Positions 22,838-33,978 of a DNA stretch of 64,000 nucleotides are shown here, in pieces (position 1 is the stretch's first letter; the number at the start of each line of letters is the position of its first letter). The DNA is taken from contig CM043956.1 of NCBI GenBank assembly GCA_014529385.2, forward strand, positions 89,275,221 to 89,339,220, written 5' to 3'. This DNA comes from Adiantum capillus-veneris (lineage: Eukaryota; Streptophyta; Polypodiopsida; Polypodiales; Pteridaceae). The position numbers and the translations under genes were made by a program. Under the pieces are notes generated by a model that saw only the letters and a program-made list of their open reading frames with translations, did no database searches and was not told the DNA's origin.

Positions 22838-25800
22838 ATGCACTTACGCTCTGGGCGGGTGCTAGAACACGAGCATATTGAGGGTGCCTCTGTTCATACG
22901 GACACCCATTACCCATCCACGATAAGCTCTAGACTCTCAGCGGGGACACAAGGTAGCACCACCCAAGACCCTAAAAGAGCCGCTAGTGATTCCTCCTCCG
23001 ACTCAGAAATCATGGAAGCATACCCTACCCAAAACACTGAGAGAGAAGGCCATGCACCTCCCGAAGCTCCACAACCTAGTACTAGTATGTTTAGCCGTTT
23101 CATGGAAACATTAGGTAGAACTACTCGCTCGGAACCTGATGCAAATGAAGCACACGAAGGGGGTGGGGAAGTGGACTCTCCTTTCACATCGCACGTGGAC
23201 CCCACACCCCCAAAGAGTGTCCATGTGGATATCCTACCAACTTCTTACCAAGAAGGCCTTGTTGAGCTGCCTCCTTCAGAAGTTCCCTCTAGAGTACCGT
23301 TGGTGACAAGTAAAACCACGGGGAGCAACATTGCTTCTACCTCACAAGAAACCGTTAACACGTCGACTCTAGAAGGATTGTTCATTAATGATCATTGGAC
23401 ATACGACCTCCACACTGAGGTGTTGACGGATCTACACTCTGGCCACGCCTACCATGTAGGATGGATAGAGATTGTACAATCCACCTCTAGTGCCACGAGC
23501 ATAGAAGATCAACAGAAAATGATCTGTAATGTTATCCATGGCATTATTCAATCAGAAAGGCAAAACCGAGGGGTAAATATACTCTCAATTGGCCCCATGA
23601 GGTTTCTGGATACGAGCAAGGCTCAACAGCCTACTCTATCACAAATGGAGACTCCTCTAATGAGCCCCATGGACCCATCTTACGTCATTTCACCTGGGGT
23701 CTCTATGCAATCTGAGCCTCCGAGCGAAAACTTTAGCTTCCCTAACTTGGCTCAACCCTCTATCAAGGAAAACACAATGCTCACTCCAGGGATAAGCCTG
23801 ACAGAGAATGTACCGATGACATCTACGGTTAGCGCAGTGCCACTACCTACTGTCGTAGTACCTAATATGGGGCCTCGACCATATGTGCCTCTAGCCCCTT
23901 ATGTACACATGGCCCCCACACCTCCAATAGTACCACTTGTTTATGCTCCTCGAGTGCCGCTCCCTAGCCCTTATCCGAGTGGACCTATGCTCGGTTATGT
24001 TCCATATCCTGCATCATCCACACATATGCCAAGACCGGCACCCGTCCCTCTCCCACATATGATTCCAAGAGTACCTCCACCGGCCCTGCCTCCTCACATA
24101 GGTGACTTGGCAGCGTTTGCTCAAACCATAGGTCGATCTATCGCGGAAAATATGCATCACGCATCTGATAGAGAGCCTAGAAGTAAGGCAATACAAATTG
24201 CCAAACTCACGCAAAAATTCAATGGGGATGAAGATTCTAGAAAACACATTGAAGTGTTTGAACAAGTATGTGATTCCTTAGGGGAACGCAACGAACTATA
24301 TAAGTGCAATGCCTTAAGCTTGACATTAAGTGGGAAGGCTGGAGATTGGTATAGGACCCTAAGGGTGGACGAGAAAACAATCTACCCTACCCTTCTAAGG
24401 TTGTTTCTAAAGGAGTACATACGAGAAGGTGTGCTTTGGGGTGTAGCATCTCAGCTACAGAAGGCCGAACGTAAGGAAGGAGAGTCAGTAAGGGACTTCA
24501 TTAGTCGTCTAAAGCACTTAAACTCTCGCTGCCCTGTAAATGAGCGCTTCAACAATAACCAACTGCTTGATCGATTCATTCGAGGGTTGAGAAATGAAGA
24601 AATCTATAATGGACTAGTGATTAGATGTATCACAACCTGGGAAGATGTCACTGCCAATGCAATCCAATTAGAGGACAACTTGATGATAGCAGGCATGAGG
24701 GTGTCTACTGACACGAGATCCACTAGCTCACAAGCCATAGAGTATGAACCCATGACTGCAAAGCCCATTGCCAATGAGCCAAAGGTATTTGAGACATTCT
24801 TGACAGACCTCACCAAGGCAATCCAAGAGTCTCTTAAGGATAATCGACCCCCTCAAAATAGTCACATGTATCCAAGAAGGGAGCAACAATGGTGTTCCAT
24901 TTGCTTAGGTCCACATAGCACTAGTGAGTGCCCTAAGTTTAGAGTAAAATTTAATGGAACTTGCAATGCATGTGGTAGGTATGGTCACCAAGCTAAGGAT
25001 TGTTTAATGATCAAACGTATGATGGCAAATAGACCACCTGTAGGCTGTACGGATGCACCTCGAGCTCCTGTATTGATGCCTGCTCCACCTGTTGAGCAAC
25101 TACCGCAACACATGGTCCCTAGATCTCAAAATGTTGTACAAGCTACACCACTACCACCTCCTGTGCTAGGACCGCAGCCCCCGCATCCAAGAGTCGCCCC
25201 TATGAACCAAGTGGGTTGCGAGCCATCTAATGCTTATGCAGATGGTTGTGAGGAGGAAATAGACACTAGTATTGCCTACGGACTTGATACATTGGAAGAG
25301 TGTCTTATATACTACATGGAAGATTGTTGGGGGAAAGTCAAGCCGGTTTATCAAGCTGCTGCTCTCGCATCCAGAGGTCAAAATATCAACACCCAGGCTA
25401 GGAGGCCACCTCTACAATGCTACGAGTGTGGTGGACCACATCGAGCAGCGGAGTGCCCTATTAGGCTGCAAAAGAATGCTGCACAGATGCAAATGAATCA
25501 AGGGAGCACGTCTGCAATGCCAATACTCACATGTAATCGTTGTGGCATAGATCACTTGATTGCCCAATGCCCCTATAACCCAAATGCGCCTAAAATCACA
25601 CCCCTGAATTTGGTCGAAATTGCTAGTGTGACATCGCCAATACCACCCGTCGCACTCGCTTATGCGATTACACGGTCCATGCTTCAAGGGCCAGGCCATA
25701 TCCTCGAAGAGAGAGATACCGCGTCAGTTATCCAAGCAAAGACAAAGAAGACACGAAGGAAGAAGTCGCAGAATACGGAAAATTCAAAGCCAAGCTCCAA

Positions 25801-28018
25801 AACAAACATAGGAACAGGAGATGACCCCGTGTATATGAATGACCTCGAGGATGATTCAGATTCAGTCGAGACAATGGAGACTAGAACCAATACCACGAAG
25901 AGAAAGACCGACAAAGAAAACCGTAACATGGAACCAAATGAAAACCGAATAAGAGAAAATCATAAAGAGCCTCTGAAAACACCACAAGCATTTCCAAATC
26001 CAATCCAAGACCCCCAAGATAAACCGCAGGGGCAAAAAGGGAAGAATCGTAAAAAGAAGATTGGTACGTACCCAAACCCAGTAGACGAGATTGAGCAGGT
26101 GAAACATCTAAGAGGTTTAGTGGAGGAGACTCAAAGGAAACTAGAACCAGAACCCATGCAGGTCAAAATTCATGACACAGTGTTTCCCACGCAAGTTCAT
26201 CCACCCCACATGAACCATAGACCGTTAGCCATATCTAGTATCATCCAAGAAGGGAGTGAGGACGGGACATCAGAAAGTGAGCATACACCCTTCTTGTTGG
26301 AAAGGATGTTTAACGAAGGAATACCTGATCCCATTGAGGAATATGAGATTCCATCCTCACCAGTTCCTAGTCAAGGACCTACACCCTGCAAAGCGCCAAT
26401 GAATGTTGCCAAACTAGTGGACTTCATGTCTTCTGAGGTCCGAACCACGATCATAGCAAAGCTGTATGGAGATCCTGAGTTATTCCTTGCACTTCGAGCA
26501 TTCCTTAACAGAGAGCTACGAACGGGATTACCGCAGTTTGCGCAACCAAATAGGCCTGACTCGATTATGATTGATGAGGAAAATCATGTGCAATCACTTG
26601 ACTTAGATGGACACGAGTCTGTGATCGAGGTACCCATTAACGAATTAGGGCAGTATTTTGAAGGCGACGAGTCTAATGCGACCCTACCCATCACTACCAA
26701 GGGATTAACTATACAGGGAATTCTTGATGGTGGTGCGGGAGTTAGCATCGTTACAAAAGATTGTTGGGAATCCATGGGAAAACCCCGCCTCAGTGTTACT
26801 AACATTGTGGTAAAGATGGCAAATGGTACCATAGCCAAACCTATGGGGATGCTCAAGGATCTTAAGATCAAAGTTCTAGGACACAAGGTACGACATACGT
26901 TCATTGTAATGGATTTCTCTAAACACCTTATGTCATATGAAATGATTTTAGGACGACCATTCATGAGGGAAGCACAAATGGTTCATGATTGGTCTAAAAA
27001 TCATGTCTATTTGCAATTCCAAGACTCTGTCCTTAGAGTGGATTTGGTGACTGGTAAGGTACACCCCTTAGGGAGTAAAACCATTATTGATCATCGCTCT
27101 GACACCAGAGTTCACTCGGCCCCACTACAATATTGTTACACTTGTAAGAAGGATACAGACATTGGCCAAGATTCTCCTTATATGGATATCCTACCTGGGA
27201 TGACGGAATCAGACAACGTAGGCTGGGTCCACCTAGCATCAACCATAGACACTTGGGGAATTAGGGGGACGGCCTGGGTAACACCTAAGGGGGATGAAAT
27301 GCCTGTACCCTTAAATATGCTACAAGCAATGCATATTGCTTCCAACAAGACTCATCCTAATGTCACGAAGAAAACATACAAGTGGGTCCCTAAAACCTCT
27401 GTAGTGAGCATGGTTGATGCAAAAAAACGGAAACCTAGTAAGAACCGTACCACTCACTCCAAGAAATGTAAAGAAACGCTGCGTTGGATTCCTAAACGAC
27501 TATTGGAAGCCCAAGGATACTATGAAGGAAATGATCAAATCTGGGTGCCCAAACGTAAAGTGTACTCTTACCTGTCACCTGGCCCATGTAAACCCAATAC
27601 TGTGGCTCCAAAACAAATTGAAAATCGCGGAAAGGAAAAAATCATGGAATGTTACACACCCGTTCTAAAGCTAGTTTGGATACCAAAGAAAGAACGATTT
27701 GTTCCACCTAGCTCAGGAAGGGGGGAGTCCCATGAAGATTCTAGCTCCTCATGTAATACATCCATAGAGGTAAAAGCTTCTACACAGCCTCCATCTATAG
27801 TAGTGGACCTCCATGAAGCTACCAAAGAATCCACACCTCCCAGTGTTCAAGAATCACCTAATGAACCACTTCAAGTTCGATCCTGGGAGAGTACCTTACC
27901 ACCCTTGCAACTTGACGAGGCACCTAGGGTAATAGAAAACTACTGGAAAAAATCCTCACCTATTACCAACTGGAACAATTGGTTTCAAAGGGTGACAAGC
28001 TCATTTCAAACGGTATGA
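22838..28018 (+). CDS. Intact 1726-codon gag-protease polyprotein of element C
   Basis: A single uninterrupted frame from ATG (M-HLRSGR start) to TGA. Layout by residue: 1-160 low-complexity acidic/Ser-rich; about 330-420 Pro-rich; about 450-615 a Retrotrans_gag-like capsid domain (AGDWYRTL, QKAERKEGESVRDFISRL); zinc knuckles starting at about 686, 709, 861 and 899 (three of C-x2-C-x3-H-x4-C form, the second C-x2-C-x4-H-x4-C); basic patches at about 970-985 and 1065-1075 (KTKKTRRKKSQ, KGKNRKKKIG); a retropepsin-like domain at about 1285-1400 with GILDGGAGVSIV and EMILGRPF. The C-terminal 300 residues contain four W-[VI]-PK motifs. It is much longer than usual gypsy gag-protease and has no polymerase. 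That it stays open while its neighbours decay implies recent activity or constraint. Confidence 0.9.
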   Translation: MHLRSGRVLEHEHIEGASVHTDTHYPSTISSRLSAGTQGSTTQDPKRAASDSSSDSEIMEAYPTQNTEREGHAPPEAPQPSTSMFSRFMETLGRTTRSEPDANEAHEGGGEVDSPFTSHVDPTPPKSVHVDILPTSYQEGLVELPPSEVPSRVPLVTSKTTGSNIASTSQETVNTSTLEGLFINDHWTYDLHTEVLTDLHSGHAYHVGWIEIVQSTSSATSIEDQQKMICNVIHGIIQSERQNRGVNILSIGPMRFLDTSKAQQPTLSQMETPLMSPMDPSYVISPGVSMQSEPPSENFSFPNLAQPSIKENTMLTPGISLTENVPMTSTVSAVPLPTVVVPNMGPRPYVPLAPYVHMAPTPPIVPLVYAPRVPLPSPYPSGPMLGYVPYPASSTHMPRPAPVPLPHMIPRVPPPALPPHIGDLAAFAQTIGRSIAENMHHASDREPRSKAIQIAKLTQKFNGDEDSRKHIEVFEQVCDSLGERNELYKCNALSLTLSGKAGDWYRTLRVDEKTIYPTLLRLFLKEYIREGVLWGVASQLQKAERKEGESVRDFISRLKHLNSRCPVNERFNNNQLLDRFIRGLRNEEIYNGLVIRCITTWEDVTANAIQLEDNLMIAGMRVSTDTRSTSSQAIEYEPMTAKPIANEPKVFETFLTDLTKAIQESLKDNRPPQNSHMYPRREQQWCSICLGPHSTSECPKFRVKFNGTCNACGRYGHQAKDCLMIKRMMANRPPVGCTDAPRAPVLMPAPPVEQLPQHMVPRSQNVVQATPLPPPVLGPQPPHPRVAPMNQVGCEPSNAYADGCEEEIDTSIAYGLDTLEECLIYYMEDCWGKVKPVYQAAALASRGQNINTQARRPPLQCYECGGPHRAAECPIRLQKNAAQMQMNQGSTSAMPILTCNRCGIDHLIAQCPYNPNAPKITPLNLVEIASVTSPIPPVALAYAITRSMLQGPGHILEERDTASVIQAKTKKTRRKKSQNTENSKPSSKTNIGTGDDPVYMNDLEDDSDSVETMETRTNTTKRKTDKENRNMEPNENRIRENHKEPLKTPQAFPNPIQDPQDKPQGQKGKNRKKKIGTYPNPVDEIEQVKHLRGLVEETQRKLEPEPMQVKIHDTVFPTQVHPPHMNHRPLAISSIIQEGSEDGTSESEHTPFLLERMFNEGIPDPIEEYEIPSSPVPSQGPTPCKAPMNVAKLVDFMSSEVRTTIIAKLYGDPELFLALRAFLNRELRTGLPQFAQPNRPDSIMIDEENHVQSLDLDGHESVIEVPINELGQYFEGDESNATLPITTKGLTIQGILDGGAGVSIVTKDCWESMGKPRLSVTNIVVKMANGTIAKPMGMLKDLKIKVLGHKVRHTFIVMDFSKHLMSYEMILGRPFMREAQMVHDWSKNHVYLQFQDSVLRVDLVTGKVHPLGSKTIIDHRSDTRVHSAPLQYCYTCKKDTDIGQDSPYMDILPGMTESDNVGWVHLASTIDTWGIRGTAWVTPKGDEMPVPLNMLQAMHIASNKTHPNVTKKTYKWVPKTSVVSMVDAKKRKPSKNRTTHSKKCKETLRWIPKRLLEAQGYYEGNDQIWVPKRKVYSYLSPGPCKPNTVAPKQIENRGKEKIMECYTPVLKLVWIPKKERFVPPSSGRGESHEDSSSSCNTSIEVKASTQPPSIVVDLHEATKESTPPSVQESPNEPLQVRSWESTLPPLQLDEAPRVIENYWKKSSPITNWNNWFQRVTSSFQTV

Positions 28019-29655
28019 TCTACCCAAGGAAGGGGGGAGTGTTTGTGGACATCCATTATTCACTTGCTTCCCTCTCAACCTTTTTCCCTGACCTCTCAAT
28101 CACCAATCTTAGGGAATGTACATATAAAGCTTTATCCTCACAAAAATAAAAACAAAAAAATAAAGAGCAAGAGCAATTAGCAAACGAGTATGCACATAAA
28201 AAGTCAAAACATTGACTCAGACCTACACATGTCACATCTGGTACAGTGAAACAGAAACCTATGCCATAAAACACCTTTGATCCTCATCACTTGAGTGATG
28301 GAGGGTAGGTAAGATTAGAACGATAGGAGTGTTTCTGTTTTAGAGTTGAGAGATTAGCGAAGTTCTCTTTTCCTACTAATGTGCCTCCTGGAGGTATTCC
28401 TTTTGTTTCCTAGTGTGTACAGGAGCGTGTTGCTATTGATAGGATTTGGACCTCCATGGAACCTTTCTCTCGTTCACACTTCAAATCAAGCGCGACCATC
28501 AACACAAACAGGTGTTTCTTGTCCATTAGCATTGCCCTCATCTTTTTGCATCCATGTTTTTCTGCTTTGATTGTGATTGGTAGCCTAATATTCAGCGCAT
28601 TGGCTTAGTATCAAACATTTAATTCAATGTAATGTTTTGTCATAATCACTTGTCTAGGTTTAAAAATCAAGCAGTCCGACTAAGCTAGTTTGACCAAGCT
28701 AGGTATTAGAAATCTTCTCTTAATACCATGGGGAATGCCTTCCTAATAATCAATGGTTACTTAGGTTCTTAATCTGATTTAGGCAGCATTGTATGAAATG
28801 TACTAGGGCTTTCTAGTGGGATTAACCCTATTGACCTTTAGCTTAAGTATTATAAAGGGAGTTTACTAATGTGATGAGCCTGGGGAGGGTAACAATGTTA
28901 TATGACCCCCCAAAGTTACAAAATTAAAATGCTGAAAATGAACAAACAAAAAATCAAAGTGCCACAATGTAAAATTTTAAGCTGGAAGAGAAATCTCAGC
29001 TTGATTTGGTACTTCACTCACATGTATTGCCTATGGTACTAGAGCCCTAGAGGTTCCCAGTGTGGGCGCTTTTCCTTGAAAAGCAAAAAACCCAAGGCAT
29101 ACAAAATAAGCACACACATCATAATTGAATCACTATGAAAAGACTTTGGGGGGTTAATGAAAAAGTAATCAGTCAGGCGATGATTTCATGAGAAATTCCT
29201 TTTATGGTAGCTTAACTACAAGGTCTTCTAGATATAGCCTCTAGTCAGCCCTCGAACATGAATACTTGGCTCTCGCGATTAAACAACTTAATTGACCACT
29301 GAAAATTAAGAAGCTTACCCATGGTATTAATATTCGATCTCTAGTGCCTTTCGACCGTCAAATTAGAGACCCCAGACTTGTTTAATTTTTTACCTTTACA
29401 TCTGTTTATGCATTTGATTACATTGCAATTTAATGTTCATTGCTAACAAATTGTTTGAAATTCTTTTACCAATCAATTTGTCTACCTAAAACTGCATATG
29501 CTTTTTAAGAGAATGCAATTACTGTGCCAATGTTGTTTGATTTTGCAGTGACTGAAGAAGGCTAAGGACATTCATCTCAAATGCTCTTCCACCTCGACGA
29601 ACCAGCTTCAACTCAATAGCTTCCGAGGACGGAATCTACATCAGGAAGGGGGGCA
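28019..29655 (+). other. 3' non-coding region of element C
   Basis: No reading frame that resembles RT, RNase H or integrase on either strand; stops are frequent. Directly after the stop codon, AGGAAGGGGGG at 28027-28037 repeats exactly the 11-mer of the true polypurine tract. I see no other recognisable element. Confidence 0.75.
29643..29655 (+). other. Polypurine tract of element C
   Basis: AGGAAGGGGGGCA directly before the TG of the 3' LTR. Confidence 0.85.
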
Positions 29656-29937
29656 TGTTAACCCTCACGGCACACGGACACCCTATGATCTATAAACGTT
29701 GTATTATTTAGAGTCAGGTACCGAGCTTGTCGGACCAATAGGGAAAGGTAGAGTGATCGCCGATGAGAGGCGCACTCTAACTTGGACATTCAAGGGATTA
29801 GTTGGCTAAGCATGGGCGCCCAAGTGTGAATGGGGTGAGCTCCTATAAAAGCCAACTAAACCTAATTTTTACTCATTCTCTCATTTGTGCAATAGAAGAG
29901 TTCTCTTGCTCCATCTCCATCTTCTTCTTCTTCACCT

Positions 29938-29986
<49 letters not shown>

Positions 29987-30231
29987 TGTGTGTGCGATCG
30001 AGCATTACGAAGGCACGACGGCGGCGAAGCGGTTGAGCACGGCATGACTGCAGCTTCTTCTTCATCGCGGCGAGGAATCCACCACGAAGGCGAGCGTAGA
30101 GCGGTGAGTGACACACCCTTTGCTCTCTTGAGCTTGCTAGTTTAGTCTTGTTGTGTGCTTGGAGCCGTTTGTGGCTCGCACACGGTGTATTGGCAAGTCC
30201 CTTGCTTCGACAGTGCGGCAAGGAGCGCACA
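29656..30231 (+). repeat. 3' LTR of element C, 576 bp
   Basis: Copy of 21134-21703; the GT tract is longer and the GA tract slightly shorter than in the 5' copy. Followed by the CCATA duplication. Confidence 0.95.
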
Positions 30232-30236
30232 CCATA

Positions 30237-30860
30237 GCATCGAACATCAAGGAACTCCATGGTTATGGTGGTAGCCACACTAGGACGCTGGTCATATGCT
30301 TGATTGGCTGGTCTGTTATTCCAAGAAGTCGTCCTTTCCCTTTTTGCCCAATGATTCCTCCTGTTATGATTAACCTTCTGTACTTCAAGAGCTAGAGGTT
30401 TGGCCCTCAACAAGGCATCCTGTAGTGTCGTTGGCCTGAGACCTTCCAACCGAGTATTCAAAGGGTCAATTAGCCCCTGGCAGAACCTCGCCATCTGTTG
30501 TTCCAAGGTCATCTTAGGAGCATATCTCTGAAGAGTGAGAAACTTTGCATAATACTCTTTGACAGATAAAGTTAGTGCCGAAGTGAAAAGAATTTATTCA
30601 TCCTCAAGGTTTTGTAGGCAGGTGGTAAATAACATCTCATTATTGCAGCTTTGATGTCTTCCCAAGATTGGGAAGATCCCTTAATATCCAAGTCCTTGCA
30701 ATGTTGTTTCCACCATATCTTGGCATCGCCAGTCAAACGTAACATCGCAAGCATAGTCTGATTCACAGGTTGGGTTCCCGTAGCTTCAAAGTAATCCTTC
30801 ATGGCTTCCATCCACACTTCCGCATCTCTCTCCACATTTGACCCCTCCCCTTAAAGAGTG
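30237..30860 (-). pseudogene. Element B gag, N-terminal and capsid part
   Basis: Minus-strand Retrotrans_gag-like domain: MEAMKDYFEATG, MLRLTGDAKIWWKQH, IKAAIMRCYLPPAYKTLRMN, then after a frameshift at about 30510-30575 MTLEQQMARFCQGL and a basic stretch. It runs into the first Cys of a zinc knuckle, where element C cuts it at 30236. Confidence 0.88.
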
Positions 30861-31146
30861 GAGTCTAGGCTTGCTTAAGGAGGAGCTTCTTCTCTTGCTC
30901 TACCAAGTATAGAGCAACAGGAAGTGCCTACATGGGTTATACGAGATTCTTGATACCAATACTTGGATTTCAAAATAGACACGAGGCTTTAAATAAAATT
31001 CAAGATCCCACTTTATCAAGAGACAGAGATTCAAAGACAAAAAGCACTTTATTTATGAAAATTTATTACAATTGAAACCCCTCAAGGTTTAAGATAACTG
31101 ATGATCAACTTATTACATGGCTTTTTGGATTGTGTATAAGATAAGC
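30861..31146 (-). other. Spacer between leader ORF and gag of element B
   Basis: Non-coding. On the minus strand it has A/T-rich runs with AATAAA-like motifs (about 30990 and 31050) and a TTGGTATCAAGA at about 30950-30962 that resembles a decayed copy of the element's own PBS. Confidence 0.5.
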
Positions 31147-31720
31147 CTAGGAGATTGTGTTCACATGATGCACTACTTTGTTTGTGAAGTAGTTCATGTA
31201 CTCATCCTTGAGTGGATAATAAAATAAGATATCAAGCCGGGATTCCTCTTTTGGTACTCCAAAAGTTCTGACTCTGTTCGCTGCGATCACCTCGATGGCC
31301 TTTTCCAAGAGCCAGTCGTTGATGGTTTGATTGGAGTCGCCTGAAACAGTCAGGTCCAATTGGGTAGGCAGCAAGTAGAATAACTCTACCACCCTCAACT
31401 CTTCTCCCCAATGTATCTTCTTCAAATTGGTAGCTAGGCATCCTAGCTTCCGAGCGTTGATGTAGTAAACCCCACCTGCAAGTGTCCAATCAAGTCCCCA
31501 TCCTCTATCGATGTGAATGGAGTGTGGCGTATGAGCCTTCCTCAATATCTCCATGAAATCTCGCCTGAACTAGTAAACTGGGGATCGTCGAGCTTACTCA
31601 TAAATAATCTCAAACACTTGGAACTTCCGATATTCTAGCACGGGGTCTTCGTGCAACACCAATGCAAGGAATTTGGATCAGCTACCTATATACTTTCAGT
31701 TCCTTTTAAATATTCAAACA
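31147..31720 (-). pseudogene. Unidentified extra reading frame in the leader of element B
   Basis: Between the PBS and gag, a minus-strand frame can be followed from about 31720 to 31147, with stops near 31675-31690, 31600 and 31570. The open part (31554-31147, 135 codons) has a protein-like composition: HIDRGWGLDWTLAGGVYYI, NDWLLEKAIEVIAAN and RLDILFYYPLKDEYMNYF. Upstream of it LVLHEDPVLEYRKFQVFEII continues the same frame. I do not recognise it. It is not gag, protease or pol and could be a captured host sequence or an extra gene of this lineage. Confidence 0.45.
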
Positions 31721-31749
31721 ATACGACTTTATTTCTCAGCCTAACCTAG

Positions 31750-31761
31750 GCTCTGATACCA
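31750..31761 (-). other. Primer-binding site of element B, initiator tRNA-Met type
   Basis: TGGTATCAGAGC on the minus strand, two bases from the 5' LTR. This is the classical plant primer site complementary to the 3' end of initiator tRNA-Met. Confidence 0.92.
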
Positions 31762-31763
31762 AG

Positions 31764-33942
31764 TGTGAGGTCCCCACCCCACCGTATCAAACGACGGATC
31801 TGATGGTGAACCTGGTGGCCACTACATCTATAGGGGAAGCAAACAAAGTGGTTCAGGGTTCAACTAGCGGAGGATCTCTCATCACAAAGTGAGTCGAGTT
31901 CGAGCCTACTAGTAATGGGATCTAGCTCCACCTCGCAGGGGAAGCATACTTAATCTATCTAGCGATCCTAAGACCCACCTTCCAAGAGGAGAGAAACCTC
32001 GAGTGCCTTTTTGCCCATGTTTCAGAGGCACGTACACTTGAGACTTCGCCTCTCTAGGGGCAATGAGTATTACTAGTATCGATTTAAACACTATGGGGAC
32101 AGAGAGTTCCTGACCAATCGGGACCACCCTTCTCATAGGCATTGGCAACCTGAGCCAAGCCCCCACTTTCCACCCCCACACTCACACTTCCTTGTGTGTC
32201 CTAATTACTACCACAATGATTGTTCAACATAAACATTCCTTGATTAAATTCCGAATCACAATGTTCATTAAGATAGCCCTTCAATCAGTATTGCAAAGCG
32301 GCACCAAGATAGTATTCTAGGGAAAATTCTACTCAAACTTATTCATTAAAATTCCAATGTTTTGGAGGTACAACACCCCCCCTCCAGCGAGAGTTTACTC
32401 CTCCCGTTGTCGCCTAGCTGCCCATAGAACTAGGTATGTCCACCGCAAAGAAATCACGACATGGACACTCCCACTGCATAGAAAGCAAGACGTGGGTTCC
32501 CACCGCATAGAAAGCAAGTCGTGGGTATCCACCGCATAGAAAGCAAGTCGTGGATTTAAGAGCCCTTAACGAGGAACTCTGCCCCCTGTGATCAGTAAGG
32601 GAGTCAGGACTAATTCAACATTGGAAATAAAATGAACATGTCGAGATAAATTTTTCCTAGCAGACATTCTTTCCTATTGCAAACAACATACCATCAATCA
32701 TTTCTTTCCTACTCTAGACTTTAATATACAAATAAATTCAATGCCGAGGTTTCCGTTGGATTTCTCCAACATGTTTGGGGATATGTTCATTCCTAGCTAA
32801 ACGTGTGCAATGTTAATTTAAATGACTTGAATAAAATTGTGACCTACCTCTCCATTTCTTCGTCAATGGCCCGTGAGATGGCCGGTGCTTGTTCGTCCAT
32901 GGGAGCTTTTCCCTTTCCATTCACATTGCTCGTTCCCGCCTTGCGGTCGTGGGCACCACCAAAGCGAGTTCTCTTAACCGGGGCCATTTTACTCACTACT
33001 CTAAATGCTAAACTTGAAGAAAAGATCTAAAGACCGAGAACATCATAACAACCGAATGGCAGATTAGAATCATTAAAGAATCCTCCTTATGCTAGAGATT
33101 ATATTTTTCCTTCGAGACCTAGCATATTTATGGATAGTTCTTTACTTGCCCTATGGAAACTGACTCTAAAGTTAATCACTTGCCTTAGATGATTAAGAAA
33201 TTCAGAATTTTATTAATTGATTTACAAGAGAGATGAAGTAAGCAAGCTCAATCACTTTCCTAGTGCGATTTGAAGATGCAGAATTACCGCAGGCATGTGT
33301 GATAGAAAATTTTCTTCTTATTGGCCTAATGACGGTTTAATTTTAGCCTTAATCATATCTTAATGTGAGAGAAGATTGAGTCTATTTTATTTACAATACT
33401 ATTGAATGGTAAAAGAATGAATTTCATCAAATCTACATTATTACCGGTTGACAATTTATTAACTATGCTGCCTAGAGAAAGAATTTTTCGTAATCATGTA
33501 TTAATCATTGATTTAAGAATGATGAATGGCTGCATAAATTAGCTTATTGAATGATGATTATGTAATGGAATATAGCTATGTAAACTTAGAGAGCAGCTAT
33601 TGGCAATTATAGCTAAAAGTAGGCATAGTAGACGAAGAATTTGGGAGAATAATGATGAGAATTAAGAAGAGCCGGAATTAAACCATAATTACAATGATTA
33701 GGGGCTGAGAATCCTCTGATTTTTCTGATCTAATGAATCCTCAAGATGAGAAATTTGGCAGCACCTCCCTCCTTGCTTCTCCTTCAAAAACTGTGTGTGT
33801 ATCGGCAGCACCTCCCCAAGGTGTGTGTAGGTGTACTAGGTGTGTGTGTACTGGGTGTGTGTGTGATCATGTGTGTGTAGTGGGTGTGTGTGTAGGTGTA
33901 CTAGGTGTGTGTGTACTGGGTGTGTGTGTGATCATGTGTGTG

Positions 33943-33978
<36 letters not shown>

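Larger units (their letters stand above)
21134..30231 (+). mobile_element. Element C: non-autonomous gypsy-type LTR element with giant gag-protease ORF
   Basis: LTRs at 21134-21703 and 29656-30231, TSD CCATA at 21129-21133 and 30232-30236, a tRNA-Asp-type PBS and a polypurine tract directly before the 3' LTR. The internal region carries one long frame with gag, four zinc knuckles and an aspartic protease, but no RT, RNase H or integrase anywhere in 28019-29655. The LTRs differ at about 11 positions plus microsatellite length (around 2%), so it is the youngest insertion of the nest. It must use enzymes supplied in trans, plausibly from D-like relatives with the same PBS class and MxLRSGR gag start. 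Confidence 0.93.

Noticed and set aside
29862-30512. A 216-codon minus-strand frame
   Set aside because: It is a chance fusion of B gag (30512-30237) with the antisense of the element C LTR; the junction is the C insertion site.
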